DNA of 64,000 nucleotides, taken from Sinorhizobium americanum (GTDB taxonomy: Bacteria; Pseudomonadota; Alphaproteobacteria; Rhizobiales; Rhizobiaceae). The notes beneath the pieces were generated by a model. The model was not told where the DNA came from. It made no database searches and worked only from the letters and a program-made list of their open reading frames with translations. Below are positions 36,865-46,240 of this stretch, piece after piece (position 1 is the stretch's first letter; each line of letters opens with the position of its first letter). The DNA is taken from contig NZ_LNQC01000044.1 in NCBI RefSeq assembly GCF_001651855.1, positions 214,630 to 278,629 of the forward strand, in the 5' to 3' direction. The position numbers and the translations under genes were made by a program.

Positions 36865-37520
36865 ACGGGCCTCACGACCTTGGCGGCCAGCATGGCCTTG
36901 GGCCGATCGCGCCGGAAAAGGACGAGCCCTATTTCCATGCGGAATGGGAAAAGCGCGCACTCGGGATCACGCTCTCTTGCGGAGCCTTCGGCGCCTGGAC
37001 GATCGACGAGAGCCGGCATGCGCGCGAAAGCCTGCCCCCCGCCACCTATCTTGCCGCAAGCTATTACGAGATCTGGACCCGTGCGCTGGAAACGCTCCTG
37101 ACGCGCCACGGCTTCGTGACCCAAGCGGAGCTCGATGACGGCCATATGCACGAGAAGGGGCGGGAGCCGAAGCGGGTGCTCAAGGCCGATATGGTGGCGG
37201 GCGTGCTCGCCAGAGGCGGGCCTTGCGACCGGCCGGTCGCTACGCCGCCGCGTTTCGGCGTCGGCGACCGTGTCCGTACGAAGAACTTCCATCCGGAAAC
37301 CCACACGCGCCTGCCGCGCTACGCCCGTGCCAAAGTCGGCGTGGTGGAAGCGGTGCAGGGCAATTTTGTCTTTCCGGACGACAACGCCCACGGCAAGGGC
37401 GAGAATCCGCAATGGGTCTACACGGTCGTCTTTGATGCCGGGGAAATTTGGGGCGAGGGCGCCGATCAGTCACTGACCGTCTCGATCGATGCCTGGGAGA
37501 GCTATCTTGAGCACGTGTAG
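36861..37520 (+). CDS. nthB: Nitrile hydratase beta subunit
   Basis: 219 residues from [16 protein letters not shown], the invariant start of the family. The alpha-beta contact region and the C-terminal SH3-like barrel ([32 protein letters not shown]) are present. It forms the heterodimer with the alpha subunit and contributes arginines to the active site. It overlaps the alpha gene by 4 bp and the accessory gene at its 3-prime end. Confidence 0.93.
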   Translation: MNGPHDLGGQHGLGPIAPEKDEPYFHAEWEKRALGITLSCGAFGAWTIDESRHARESLPPATYLAASYYEIWTRALETLLTRHGFVTQAELDDGHMHEKGREPKRVLKADMVAGVLARGGPCDRPVATPPRFGVGDRVRTKNFHPETHTRLPRYARAKVGVVEAVQGNFVFPDDNAHGKGENPQWVYTVVFDAGEIWGEGADQSLTVSIDAWESYLEHV

Positions 37521-37884
37521 CACCACCTCTCCGCTGGTCGCCTCTGCCGAACTGCCGAAATCGGCGGACGGCGATCCAGTCTTTGCCGAGCCTTGGCAGG
37601 CTGCCGCCTTCGCCATGACCGTCCGGCTCCATGAACAGGGCGTGTTTTCCTGGAGCGAATGGGCAGAGGCGCTTTCGGCCGAACTCCACAAGCCCGGCCG
37701 GAAGTCGGACGGCAGCGATTACTATGATTGCTGGGTGGCGGCCCTCAGCCACCTGGTCGAGCAGCTTTCCATCACCTCTGGGCCGGAGCTGGAAGCGCTC
37801 GTCCGAAGCTGGCAGCGTGCTGCCGAAGGGACGCCGCATGGCAAGCCTATCGTCCTGGAGAACGATCCGCTGCGACGAGGATGA
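37507..37884 (+). CDS. Nitrile hydratase accessory/activator protein (beta-like, P14K type)
   Basis: About 125 residues from a TTG with GGGAG 7 bp upstream; an ATG at 37489 is an alternative. It resembles the N-terminal half of beta subunits (FAEPWQAAAFAMTVRLHEQGVFSWSEWAEALSAEL; YYDCWVAALSHLVEQL), as do the self-subunit-swapping cobalt chaperones of cobalt nitrile hydratases. It probably delivers cobalt to the alpha subunit by forming a complex with it. It overlaps the beta gene by 14 bp. Confidence 0.85.
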   Translation: MSTCSTTSPLVASAELPKSADGDPVFAEPWQAAAFAMTVRLHEQGVFSWSEWAEALSAELHKPGRKSDGSDYYDCWVAALSHLVEQLSITSGPELEALVRSWQRAAEGTPHGKPIVLENDPLRRG

Positions 37885-37893
37885 GGCCGCGTG

Positions 37894-38706
37894 CTATGAG
37901 CCTTCGGACCCCTCGAACTGGCGGTAACACGCGTCGGCGACCCGCTGCAGGAGGCTGCGCGGCACCTCGCCGGTAACCGCGTAGCCGATCTCGCCGTCGA
38001 TCCAGTAGAAGGTTTCGAGGTCGCCCTGGCTCGCGATGCGGAAGCTCGTCTCGCGATTGTCGCTGTTGCGGCCGAGAAGCACGGTCAGCCGCTGGCGGGA
38101 GCCGTCCTCATACATCAGCAGGGCGCCCGCCGTGCCGTTGACGGGGATCAGCCGGCCGCCGACGAGCGAAAATCCGAAAGCCGTCAGATCCGGAATCTTC
38201 AACCCGTAATCGAGCCGCTTGCCGAGCCAGGTCGCAAGATGCGCCTCCTGGTCGGAGCCGACCTCGACCGGATGGCGCACCTCGCTCGCATAGACGAGAA
38301 AAGCGGATTGCGCCTGGCGCGGAAGGCTGTCGGGGTTCTCAGCCGTCTCGGGCAATCGGTCTCCGGAGACGATCGCAGGGGCGTAGAACCCGGTCAGGGC
38401 ACCGGCGGCGAAGATCAGGAGACCGGCGGCGATCCGCAGAAGGACGGGCGCAGGAGCCGACGCGACGCCCTGCCCCCGGCCTCGACGGGCCGAGACCAGC
38501 GCCCGATCGCCCTCACTATCACGGGCATAGGATGCAAAATGGTGCTGGAGCGCCGCCGCCTGGGCTTGCCATTCGCGGACTTCCTGAGCACGATCCGGGT
38601 GCCTTTCGAGCCAGGCCTCGATACGCCTCCGCTCCGGCTCGCTGATCTGGCCATCGACATAGGCATGCAGTTCGTCTTCGGAGACGGTGTTGAATTCGTC
38701 CGTCAT
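37894..38706 (-). CDS. Membrane anti-sigma factor
   Basis: 270 residues. The N-terminal SEDELHAYVDGQISEPERRRIEAWLERHPD is the anti-sigma domain shared by RsiW/PrsR-type proteins but lacks the HxxxC(x)2C zinc motif. One membrane segment at about 88-110 (LLRIAAGLLIFAAGALTGFYAP) is followed by a periplasmic sensor domain. It should hold the ECF sigma factor at the membrane until an envelope signal arrives. Its start overlaps the sigma stop by 4 bp. Confidence 0.88.
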   Translation of the reverse strand: MTDEFNTVSEDELHAYVDGQISEPERRRIEAWLERHPDRAQEVREWQAQAAALQHHFASYARDSEGDRALVSARRGRGQGVASAPAPVLLRIAAGLLIFAAGALTGFYAPAIVSGDRLPETAENPDSLPRQAQSAFLVYASEVRHPVEVGSDQEAHLATWLGKRLDYGLKIPDLTAFGFSLVGGRLIPVNGTAGALLMYEDGSRQRLTVLLGRNSDNRETSFRIASQGDLETFYWIDGEIGYAVTGEVPRSLLQRVADACYRQFEGSEGS

Positions 38707-39251
38707 TTGGGCCTCCGCAGGGCGATCACGTTGTCGTCCTTCATCGCTTCGGCGAGCTGGCGGCGGGCGCGCGATAGGCGCGACATCACCGTGCCGATCG
38801 GGATAGCCATCATCTCCGCCACATCCTGATATCGGTATCCTTCGATCACCACGAGCATCAGCACGGAGCGGTTGTCGACCGACAGCCGCTCCAGCGCGCG
38901 TTCGAGCCGGCGGCTTTGCAAAGGGTCGGCATTCTGGTCTTCCGCCACGAGGCCGAGAGCCTCCTCATATTCGACCTCGGGATGCAGGGCGCGATGGCGG
39001 TGACGGTTGCGGTAGAGGTTCGTCATGATCGTGAAGGCCCAGGCGCGCAGGTTCACGCCGCGCCATTGCTGACGGCGCGCCAGCACCTTTTCGACGCAGT
39101 CCTGCAGAAGGTCCTCGCCGTCCGTATCGGATCGCGCGAGGCTGCGTGAATAGCGCCTGAGCGCCGGCATCAGGGTGAGGACGTCTTCCTCGAAAGCGTC
39201 GGGTGCGGAAGCATCCGCACCTGCTTCCGAATCGTCACGGCCGTGCGACAT
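38703..39251 (-). CDS. ECF-family RNA polymerase sigma factor
   Basis: 182 residues. Region 2 (LMPALRRYSRSLARSDTDGEDLLQDCVEKVLARR; LRAWAFTIMTNLYRNRHRH) and region 4 (LPVDNRSVLMLVVIEGYRYQDVAEMMAIPIGTVMSRLSRAR-like) are intact, and region 3 is absent as in ECF factors. It sits between a secreted COG4315 protein and its cognate anti-sigma factor, overlapping both, so all three are one translationally coupled operon. Target genes are unknown, although autoregulation is suggested by a GGAATAA element upstream of the operon. Confidence 0.93.
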   Translation of the reverse strand: MSHGRDDSEAGADASAPDAFEEDVLTLMPALRRYSRSLARSDTDGEDLLQDCVEKVLARRQQWRGVNLRAWAFTIMTNLYRNRHRHRALHPEVEYEEALGLVAEDQNADPLQSRRLERALERLSVDNRSVLMLVVIEGYRYQDVAEMMAIPIGTVMSRLSRARRQLAEAMKDDNVIALRRPK

Positions 39252-39609
39252 CCCATTCGCCCTTCACACCGTCACCGGTGATATCGCCCATTTTCTTGTC
39301 CTTTACCCAGAAGTAGAGCGGCATGCCGTCCTTTGCCCATTGCTTGCTGCCGTCCTTGCGTTCGACGATCGAATAGGCGCCTTCTGCCATCGCGTCGCCT
39401 TCCACCATGAAGGGCGGCCAGTTCTTTGCGCATTGATCATAGCAGGTGGAGACGCCCTTCTGATCATCCTTGTAGGTGTAAAGCGTCATGCCGTTTGCCG
39501 CGGCAAGCACCGGACCTTTTTCGCTCTCCACCGTTTTGACCGGCGGTGCCGCGAAAGCGGAAGCGCTGGTGACGAGGCAAATGGTGATGGTCAAGGGGAT
39601 CGTTCTCAT
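39235..39609 (-). CDS. COG4315 secreted repeat protein (predicted lipoprotein-repeat family)
   Basis: 124 residues with a clear signal peptide (MRTIPLTITICLVTSASAFA, then APPVKT). Two copies of the family repeat follow: NGMTLYTYKDDQKGVSTCYDQCAKNWPPFMV and DGMPLYFWVKDKKMGDITGDGVKGEW. The Cys pair between them may form a disulfide. The cellular role is unknown; such proteins often accompany ECF sigma/anti-sigma pairs. GGAAGGAG 7 bp upstream fixes the start. It overlaps the sigma gene start by 17 bp. Confidence 0.85.
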   Translation of the reverse strand: MRTIPLTITICLVTSASAFAAPPVKTVESEKGPVLAAANGMTLYTYKDDQKGVSTCYDQCAKNWPPFMVEGDAMAEGAYSIVERKDGSKQWAKDGMPLYFWVKDKKMGDITGDGVKGEWDVARP

Positions 39610-39651
39610 TGCGGGGCTCCTTCCTAGAACCGTTCCAAGCGGGTTCATGGA

Positions 39652-39681
39652 TGAGACATGGCGAACGACGGATTTATTCCC
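39652..39681 (-). promoter_or_regulatory. Candidate ECF-type promoter of the COG4315-sigma-anti-sigma operon
   Basis: On the minus strand GGGAATAAA (39681-39673) resembles an ECF -35 element, and GTCTCA (39657-39652), 18 bp after GGAAT, could be the -10. The transcript would start about 35 bp before the first gene. Autoregulation by the encoded sigma is inferred. Confidence 0.4.
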
Positions 39682-39740
39682 TCGCGCTCGTTTTGGTTGC
39701 AATTGCCAGAAAAGGTGCTTCCGCGGGGACAGTGGCCGCG

Positions 39741-40835
39741 TCAGGCCCGGTCGGCGACGAAGCGGGCAAGAGCCGGGCCGATCAGCGTGATGATCAGCAG
39801 CCGGGCCGTCTGCAGCGCCATGACGAAGGGCAGATCGACATCGCTCGAGGCGGCGATGACGGCAATGGAATCGAGGCCGCCGGGACTGGTGGCGAGATAG
39901 GCTGTCAACGGGTCGATGCCGACCGCCTTGGTGAGGAGCAGTGCGAGCGATCCGGAAAAGGCCATCAGCACGAGGATGGAGATGACCGTTGGCACGAAGG
40001 CACGGCGCGCATGCGCGATGATGCTGCGGGTGAAGCCCAGCCCGATATTCCAGCCGAGCAGCGCGAAGGAGAGCGCCAGCAGCCACTGCGGCAATTCGAT
40101 CGTCAGCATGCCGGAGACATTGAGAGCCGAGCCGATCGCGAACGGGACGAGGAAAGCGCCGGCCGGCACGCGCAGCAGCTTGCCGAGGAAACCGCCGACG
40201 ACGCCGACGGCGAGCGTCGCGAGGAAGGGCAAACCGGCGACCGGTGCAAACCAGCGGGTTGCCATCTCGGCCTCCGTGCCTGTGACCCAGAGATGCGCGA
40301 CCATCGTTGCGGCACCGGCGACGCAGACTACCCGCAAATATTGCATGAAGGCAACGAGGCGGGCATCCGCTCCATAGGCGTCGGCCATCAGCAGCATGGT
40401 CGACGCCGCACCGGCCGAGGAGCCCCAAATCGCCGTCGTTCCCGGCAGAATGCGCATCCGCGTGATCGTCCAGCCGCACAGCGTGCTGACGCCGATTACC
40501 GACAGGATAACGGCGAGGAAGAGCGGCCAGTTGCTGGAGAAGGTGGCGAACAGATCGGGTCGCATCGAGCCGGCGATCATCATCGCCAGGACGAACTGGA
40601 CGCAGAAAAAGAACTGGCGGGGCAGGCGGATCGTGCCGCCGTTCATTCCGACAAGCGCGCCGGCAATCATGGGTCCCATGAGAAGCCCGGCCGGGATGCC
40701 CGCTATTTCAAAAAGAGCAGCAAACATCAGGGAAAGCATGGCCAGCAGGCACCATTGCCAAGTGCGCGGCAAGCGACCGAGACCGGTGCTTTCGGGCGTC
40801 ATCGGCGTTGCGGGCTGTTCCGGCTTCAACGGCAT
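39741..40835 (-). CDS. AbrB family membrane protein (former ammonia monooxygenase-like)
   Basis: 364 residues with about ten membrane segments in two repeated halves. The repeat motif GIPAGLLMGPMIAGALVGMNGG (about 46-67) recurs near 230, and ATSPGGLDSIAVIAASSDVDLPFVMALQTARLL near the end is the most conserved part of the AbrB/PF05145 family. It is an inner-membrane protein, suspected to be a transporter or regulator; despite old annotations there is no evidence for monooxygenase activity. The start is taken just after GGAGA. Confidence 0.85.
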   Translation of the reverse strand: MPLKPEQPATPMTPESTGLGRLPRTWQWCLLAMLSLMFAALFEIAGIPAGLLMGPMIAGALVGMNGGTIRLPRQFFFCVQFVLAMMIAGSMRPDLFATFSSNWPLFLAVILSVIGVSTLCGWTITRMRILPGTTAIWGSSAGAASTMLLMADAYGADARLVAFMQYLRVVCVAGAATMVAHLWVTGTEAEMATRWFAPVAGLPFLATLAVGVVGGFLGKLLRVPAGAFLVPFAIGSALNVSGMLTIELPQWLLALSFALLGWNIGLGFTRSIIAHARRAFVPTVISILVLMAFSGSLALLLTKAVGIDPLTAYLATSPGGLDSIAVIAASSDVDLPFVMALQTARLLIITLIGPALARFVADRA

Positions 40836-41093
40836 TCTCCGGCGAGGACAGCTGCTCGTGCACACAGTATGCAGTCGCCGTGTTGTTAGCAGCATCGCGC
40901 AAGCCGTTTCAAGTGCAGGGCAAGAAACTGCCACGTGCGATCTGATGCAGAGTGGGCTGCCGCTTGCAGCGCATGAAACTGATTGACGGCTCGCCCGCCG
41001 CAGAAGATTTCGTGCTGGCGCGGCTCGACGGCATCCGTTGGCAGGTAGAAATCCGGGCTTGCGCCAAGCCACCGAATCCTGACACTGCAGGTC

Positions 41094-42221
41094 ATGCAGT
41101 TCGCTCCGCAACAGGATGAGGCCCTGAAGGCCGTTTCGCGTTGGCTGAAGGAAGGCCGCTCGCCGCTTTTCCGGCTGTTCGGTTATGCCGGCACCGGCAA
41201 GACGACGCTCGCGCGGCATTTTGCAGAGCATGTCGATGGCGAGGTGCTCTTTGCGGCCTTCACCGGCAAGGCCGCGCAGGTGCTGCGCTCCAAGGGCGCC
41301 AGTAGTGCCAAGACCATCCATTCGCTGATTTACCGGCCGCGCGGTGAGGAGGAGGTCGCGGACGAGGAAACCGGCAAGACCTCGATCGCGCCGATGTTCG
41401 CCATCAACCGCCAGAGCCCGGTCGCCAAGGCGGCGCTGATCATCATCGACGAATGCTCCATGGTCGACGAGGCGCTCGGCAAGGACCTGATGAGCTTCGG
41501 CACGCCAATCCTCGTGCTCGGCGATCCGGGTCAGTTGCCGCCGGTGTCGGGCGGCGGCTATTTCACCAATCACGAGCCGGACTATCTGCTGACCGATATC
41601 CACCGCCAGGCGCGCGACAACCCGATCATCCAGCTCGCCATGCATGTGCGTGAGGGCAAGGAGCTCATGCACGGAGATTACGGCACCGCGCAGATCATCT
41701 CCAAGAGCGAGGTGACCCAGCCGCTGGTGCTTGAGGCCGACCAGGTTCTTGTCGGCACCAACCGGACGCGGCGGCGCTACAACCAGCGTCTGCGCGAGCT
41801 GAAGGGCTTTACGAGCGAGTATCCGCAATCGGGCGACAAGCTCGTCTGCCTCAGGAACGACCCGGCCAAGGGCCTGCTCAACGGCTCACTCTGGCAGGTG
41901 ATGAGCTCGTCGAAGGAGACGGTGAAGCCGGGGATCAATCTGATGATCCGTCCCGAAGACGACGACATGGATCGCGGCGCGGCGAAGATCAAGCTGTTGA
42001 AGGGAGCCTTCGAGGAGGTCGAGGGCGAGATTCCCTGGTCCACCCGCAAGCGCTATGACGAGTTCGACTATGGCTATGCGCTGACCGTGCACAAGGCGCA
42101 GGGCTCGCAATGGGACAATGTCGTGCTCTTCGACGAGAGCTGGGCCTTCCGCGACACGCGTGAGCGCTGGCTTTATACTGCACTCACCCGTGCGGCGGAG
42201 CGGCTGACGATCGTCCGGTGA
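41094..42221 (+). CDS. RecD-like ATP-dependent DNA helicase (superfamily 1)
   Basis: 375 residues. Walker A FGYAGTGKTTL (about 30-38), Walker B IIIDECSMVDE, motif III GDPGQLPPV, and the C-terminal UvrD_C_2 motifs ALTVHKAQGSQWDNVVLF and LYTALTRAAERLTIV are all visible. It is shorter than RecD2 because the N-terminal OB/HhH region is missing, so it is a minimal SF1B helicase. The role is probably DNA repair or recombination. The gene is followed 35 bp later by a LysE-type exporter. Confidence 0.88.
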   Translation: MQFAPQQDEALKAVSRWLKEGRSPLFRLFGYAGTGKTTLARHFAEHVDGEVLFAAFTGKAAQVLRSKGASSAKTIHSLIYRPRGEEEVADEETGKTSIAPMFAINRQSPVAKAALIIIDECSMVDEALGKDLMSFGTPILVLGDPGQLPPVSGGGYFTNHEPDYLLTDIHRQARDNPIIQLAMHVREGKELMHGDYGTAQIISKSEVTQPLVLEADQVLVGTNRTRRRYNQRLRELKGFTSEYPQSGDKLVCLRNDPAKGLLNGSLWQVMSSSKETVKPGINLMIRPEDDDMDRGAAKIKLLKGAFEEVEGEIPWSTRKRYDEFDYGYALTVHKAQGSQWDNVVLFDESWAFRDTRERWLYTALTRAAERLTIVR

Positions 42222-42256
42222 TGGTCTGTGAATCCGTTCTCTGAGAGGAGCCAACA

Positions 42257-42889
42257 ATGCCGTCGACCGGTTTGCTGATCACCTTTCTCATCACCACCGC
42301 GCTGTTCGCCTATGTGCCGGGCCCGGCTATGCTCTACGCGGCAGCCCAGACGATGGCGCGCGGCCGCCGGTCCGGCGTGATGGCGACGCTCGGTATTCAC
42401 ATCGGCGGCTATGTGCATGTCGCTGCAGCGGCTGCGGGGCTCTCGGCGCTTTTTCATGCCGTGCCCACGCTCTATCTGACGGTAAAGCTGGCCGGTGCCG
42501 CCTATCTGATCTGGATGGGTGTTTCGCTCTTCCGCGCGAGGGCCGAAGGCGAGGTGGCACTGCCGGAAATGCAGGCGAAATCGGGTCGGCGCGCCCTTTT
42601 CGAAAGCATCACAGTCAAGGTTCTGAACCCCAAAACCGCGATTTTCTTCGTCGCCTTCCTGCCGCAGTTCATCGACCCATCGGCGACGCTTCCCCTGTGG
42701 GCGCAATTCGTCGTGCTGGGTTCGATCGTCAACCTTATGTTTTCGTCGGCGGATATACTTTGTGTCCTGCTTGCCAGCGCGCTTCTGTCGGGGCTCAGGC
42801 GTTCGAGCCGCATACAGCGGCTCGTTCAGCGTGCCGGCGGCGCGACCCTCATTGGCTTGGGTGCCCATCTCGCCCTGCAGAAGAGCTGA
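42257..42889 (+). CDS. LysE/RhtB family exporter (second copy in window)
   Basis: 210 residues with six predicted membrane segments. FAYVPGPAMLYAAAQTMARGRRSG replaces the TPGPN hallmark with VPGPA, and TVKVLNPKTAIFFVAFLPQFID is the second family motif. It exports small amino acids or homoserine-lactone-like compounds; the substrate is not known. GAGAGGAG upstream supports the start. It directly precedes the YcaO/TfuA island with a 276-bp gap, so a role in exporting that island's product is possible but unsupported. Confidence 0.88.
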   Translation: MPSTGLLITFLITTALFAYVPGPAMLYAAAQTMARGRRSGVMATLGIHIGGYVHVAAAAAGLSALFHAVPTLYLTVKLAGAAYLIWMGVSLFRARAEGEVALPEMQAKSGRRALFESITVKVLNPKTAIFFVAFLPQFIDPSATLPLWAQFVVLGSIVNLMFSSADILCVLLASALLSGLRRSSRIQRLVQRAGGATLIGLGAHLALQKS

Positions 42890-43165
42890 CGAAATGGCCG
42901 CGCCGATCATCCGGTCACGATCGGCCCGGGCACGGATATATACAGGCAAGACTAGAGAAATTTGGATCGCCTCAACTCTTCGCCGATTGACATACAGAGG
43001 TCCGGCGAGCAGCTTTGGCTTCGCAGAAGGGAGAGGAAGAGGCTGGACTTTGCAGCACGCCTCCTCAAGCCGGATATTTCAGGAAATACAAGAACCAGAT
43101 TATTTATCTTGAACATGCGCGTATAGTCTTCGGGGAGCGCGCTGCCGAACGCGGGGTGGTGGTGC

Positions 43166-46100
43166 ATGCTGCGCGAGAACCGGACCAATACACCACGAAA
43201 AGCAGTCAATCGCACGGCGCGTGCCGGCGGTTCGTCGGCGCATGGCAGCGAGCGCCATATCGTTACCGCGCTCTGCTACGACCTCGTCGGGTCGACCGAT
43301 CTCTTGCATGTGATGGACATCGAGGATTATCAGGACCTGATGTCCGCCTTCCAGCGGTCGAGCAGGCAGTCGATCGCCGCGCATTCCGGAGTGATGCAGC
43401 ATGAGGCGGGCGATGGCGGCGTGGCGCTGTTTCCGATCGATCTCGATGCCAAGGATGCGGCTTCGCTCGCCATCCGGGCAGGGCTCGATATCGTCGATGC
43501 CTGCAAGCGCGTCGGCCGAGAGTGGGGGCGGGATGATCTTCGCGTCCGCGTCGGGATCGCTACGTCCGCGGCCCTGATCCGCGACATGGAGCGCGAGAGC
43601 TGGCTGCAGGAGCCCGTCACCGGCGCGGCACTCGCCATGGCCGCTCGCCTGCAAGTCATCGCCGAGCCGAACAGCGTCCTGGTCTCGGAGGAGACGCGCA
43701 ACCTGGCCGGGCGATCGCACGCCTTCGTTTTTCAGGGCAGCAAGCCGCTCAAGGGCTTTTCGACACCCGAGAAAGTGTGGCGGGCTCTTGGGCACAAGAT
43801 GGAGGTCGATCGCTTCCATGCCTACGGGCGGCTGCGCGGTCCGTTCATCAACCGCGAGAGCGAGCTGAATACGATCGTTCGCACCTGGGACGGCGTTCGT
43901 GACGGCCGGGGCGCAAGCCTGCTCATCGAGGGGGACGCCGGCATCGGCAAGTCCCGCCTCTTGCGGGAGATCCGCAGGAGAACGCGGGATCGGCGCTCGA
44001 AGCTGTTCTTCTTTCAGTGCCTACCGGGGGGATTGCGCTCGACGCTGCATCCCCTCCTGCACAGCTTTCCCGGGTCGACGACGAGAAACGGCCAGATGGG
44101 CGTCACGGCGTCCGATGTGGCGGCATTGTTCGGGCGGAACGGCATCGAGGACAAGGAGGCGATCGATGTCTTCGCCTATCTGCTCGGAGCAGAGGGACGA
44201 AACCAGCTTCTGGCGACTGACAACCCCAAGGCAATCCGTGAAAAGGCGCACCGGGCGCTTTTGCGGACGCTCGAAGCAGTGTCGCGAAGCGGGCCGGTGG
44301 TCGTCGCCGTAGAGGATATCCATTGGATAGACCCGACCTCGCGCGATCTGCTCGGCGAAGCGGCCCGGCTCATCGGTCAATTCCCGATCTTTCTCATCTT
44401 GACGTCGCGCCGCGGTGCGCCCGCCGAGTGGCTGGAAGCGGCAAACCCGCTGCGGCTGTCGTTGCGGCCGCTCGACAGTGACGAGACGCGGCTGGCGATC
44501 CGGGCGAAGTGGCCGGAGCATCGGCTGGCGAGGCTGCCGGAGCTCTTCGAAGTGGCGGAACGGATATCCGGCGGCGTGCCGCTGTTCATCGAGGAAATCT
44601 GCCAATGGGCATCCCAAAGTGCCGAAGCCGATGAGGCGAGCCTGTCGGAGAACCTGAAGCCGGTCCACCTATCGGCGTTCGAATCCATCCTTGACGCGCG
44701 GCTGCAGCATCTGGGGCCGGCCCGGGAAGTGGCGCGGGCGGCGGCCGCCGCCGGCACCCAGGTGACGCTGCCGCTGCTGCGCGTGCTTCTGCCAGAATTC
44801 AGCAAGAAGGCAATCGCAAGTGCGGCCGACATGCTGTGCGAGACCGGCTTCCTGACACGCGTCCGGGCGCCCGGACGGATCGCCTACGGCTTTCGCCACG
44901 TGCTGATTCAGGAGACGATCTATAACGCGCTGCTGCGCAAGCAGCGCCAGGTGCTGCACCGGCGGCTCTTCGGTGCCGTCAACCAGAGCCGTGGCGTGGC
45001 CGCCTGGATCGACACCGGCGCACTGGCCGAGCATGCGGAGCGGGCAGGGCTCATCGAGAATGCGGTCGAACTGTTGATCGCCGCCGGGAAGGAGAGCTCG
45101 AGCCGCTCGGCAATGATCGAGGCGCGGCAGTATCTGGAACATGCGCTGGCGCTCTGCAGCCAATTGGGTGAGGGGAGCGCGGTCGAGACCCTGCAGCTAG
45201 CGGCGCTGACGGCGCTCGGGCCGATCCTGACGGGGCTGGTGGGGCTGAACTCGCCTCCAGCGCGAAAGCTCTACGAAGATGGCGTGGAAATCGCTCGCCG
45301 GCAGCCCATGGAGGAGCAATCCAAGTGGTTCCCGATCTACTGGGGCTGGTGGTTCACCGGGTCGGACTTCCGCACCATGCATGACCGTGCCCTGGAAGTG
45401 CAGTCGATGCTGGCGAAGGCCGACGATCCCGAGATCCAACTGCAGGTGAACCACTGCATCTGGGCCATCGATTTCAATCTCGGCCGGCACCGGGAAACCC
45501 AGGATGCGATCAAAGCCGGCCTGGCCCTCTATGACGAGCGAACCGCGAGGAAGAGCCGAACGGAATTCGGTGGGCACGACGCGAAGGTCTGCGGGCTTGG
45601 GCAGATGGCGCTTTCCCTTTGGCTGACCGGGCAAACCAAGGCATCGGATGCGGCGCTGTCCAGGATGATCGCCTTTGTCGACCGCATAGCGCATGCGCCG
45701 AGCAAGGCGCATTCGCTCGATACGGAAGCCGTCTCGGCGTTTTATCGGGACGATTTCGACCGCCTCATCGAGGTTTCGGCGCGGATGGCGGATTTTGCCA
45801 GGAAGCACGACATGCAATCCCTCTCGGGCCTGTCGCAGCTCTTTAGGGGCTGGGCCGAGGCTCATCGGGGAAGTCTCGCGGGCGGCCACAGTGTTTTCCG
45901 AGAGGGCCTGTCGCTTCTCAGGAAGTTGGGCGCGGTCGCCGACCTGCCGATCTATCTCTATATGCGTGCCACTTTGGTGGGGCGCGCGGGCAGGATCGGG
46001 GACGCGATCGACATTGTGAACGAGGCGATCCAAAAGGCCGAGGAAACAGGCCACGCCTATTGGCTGGCGGAGCTTCACCGCTGTCGTGCGGTTCTCAGCG

Positions 46101-46240
46101 CACAAGCTGGAGCGCCTCAGGATGCGCTGGCGGCAGACCTTCGATCGGCCGTCGAAATTGCCGAAAGCCAGGGGGCGACAACGCTAGTCAGGCGCGCCCG
46201 TCGATCGGTGCAGGAGCTGGGTCTTGTCGCAGGGCGCTGA
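43166..46240 (+). CDS. Cyclase-homology domain / AAA ATPase / TPR protein
   Basis: 1024 residues. Residues 30-200 form a class III nucleotidyl-cyclase homology domain. The metal aspartates are present (Asp39 in YDLVGST, Asp83 in AGDGGVALF). The transition-state Arg161 remains, but the paired Asn is Ala157 (LAMAARL instead of VNLAARL), so cyclase activity is doubtful. An AAA/STAND-like ATPase follows with Walker A GDAGIGKSR (256-264) and Walker B VVVAVEDIHWID near 380. The last 450 residues are TPR-like helical repeats. No DNA-binding domain is visible. It overlaps the YcaO gene start by 17 bp, so it belongs to the modification operon, perhaps as sensor or scaffold (inference). Confidence 0.85.
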   Translation: MLRENRTNTPRKAVNRTARAGGSSAHGSERHIVTALCYDLVGSTDLLHVMDIEDYQDLMSAFQRSSRQSIAAHSGVMQHEAGDGGVALFPIDLDAKDAASLAIRAGLDIVDACKRVGREWGRDDLRVRVGIATSAALIRDMERESWLQEPVTGAALAMAARLQVIAEPNSVLVSEETRNLAGRSHAFVFQGSKPLKGFSTPEKVWRALGHKMEVDRFHAYGRLRGPFINRESELNTIVRTWDGVRDGRGASLLIEGDAGIGKSRLLREIRRRTRDRRSKLFFFQCLPGGLRSTLHPLLHSFPGSTTRNGQMGVTASDVAALFGRNGIEDKEAIDVFAYLLGAEGRNQLLATDNPKAIREKAHRALLRTLEAVSRSGPVVVAVEDIHWIDPTSRDLLGEAARLIGQFPIFLILTSRRGAPAEWLEAANPLRLSLRPLDSDETRLAIRAKWPEHRLARLPELFEVAERISGGVPLFIEEICQWASQSAEADEASLSENLKPVHLSAFESILDARLQHLGPAREVARAAAAAGTQVTLPLLRVLLPEFSKKAIASAADMLCETGFLTRVRAPGRIAYGFRHVLIQETIYNALLRKQRQVLHRRLFGAVNQSRGVAAWIDTGALAEHAERAGLIENAVELLIAAGKESSSRSAMIEARQYLEHALALCSQLGEGSAVETLQLAALTALGPILTGLVGLNSPPARKLYEDGVEIARRQPMEEQSKWFPIYWGWWFTGSDFRTMHDRALEVQSMLAKADDPEIQLQVNHCIWAIDFNLGRHRETQDAIKAGLALYDERTARKSRTEFGGHDAKVCGLGQMALSLWLTGQTKASDAALSRMIAFVDRIAHAPSKAHSLDTEAVSAFYRDDFDRLIEVSARMADFARKHDMQSLSGLSQLFRGWAEAHRGSLAGGHSVFREGLSLLRKLGAVADLPIYLYMRATLVGRAGRIGDAIDIVNEAIQKAEETGHAYWLAELHRCRAVLSAQAGAPQDALAADLRSAVEIAESQGATTLVRRARRSVQELGLVAGR

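Noticed and set aside
40973..41119. 48-codon ORF (MKLIDGSPAAEDFVLARLDG) overlapping the helicase start
   Set aside because: Plausible N-terminus but no ribosome site, no family recognised, and it ends inside the helicase gene. Evidence too weak.
42987..43015. TTGACA before the YcaO-TfuA operon as its promoter
   Set aside because: At 17 bp spacing the -10 would be CAGCTT, too poor to claim. It remains the only -35-like hexamer I noticed in the gap.
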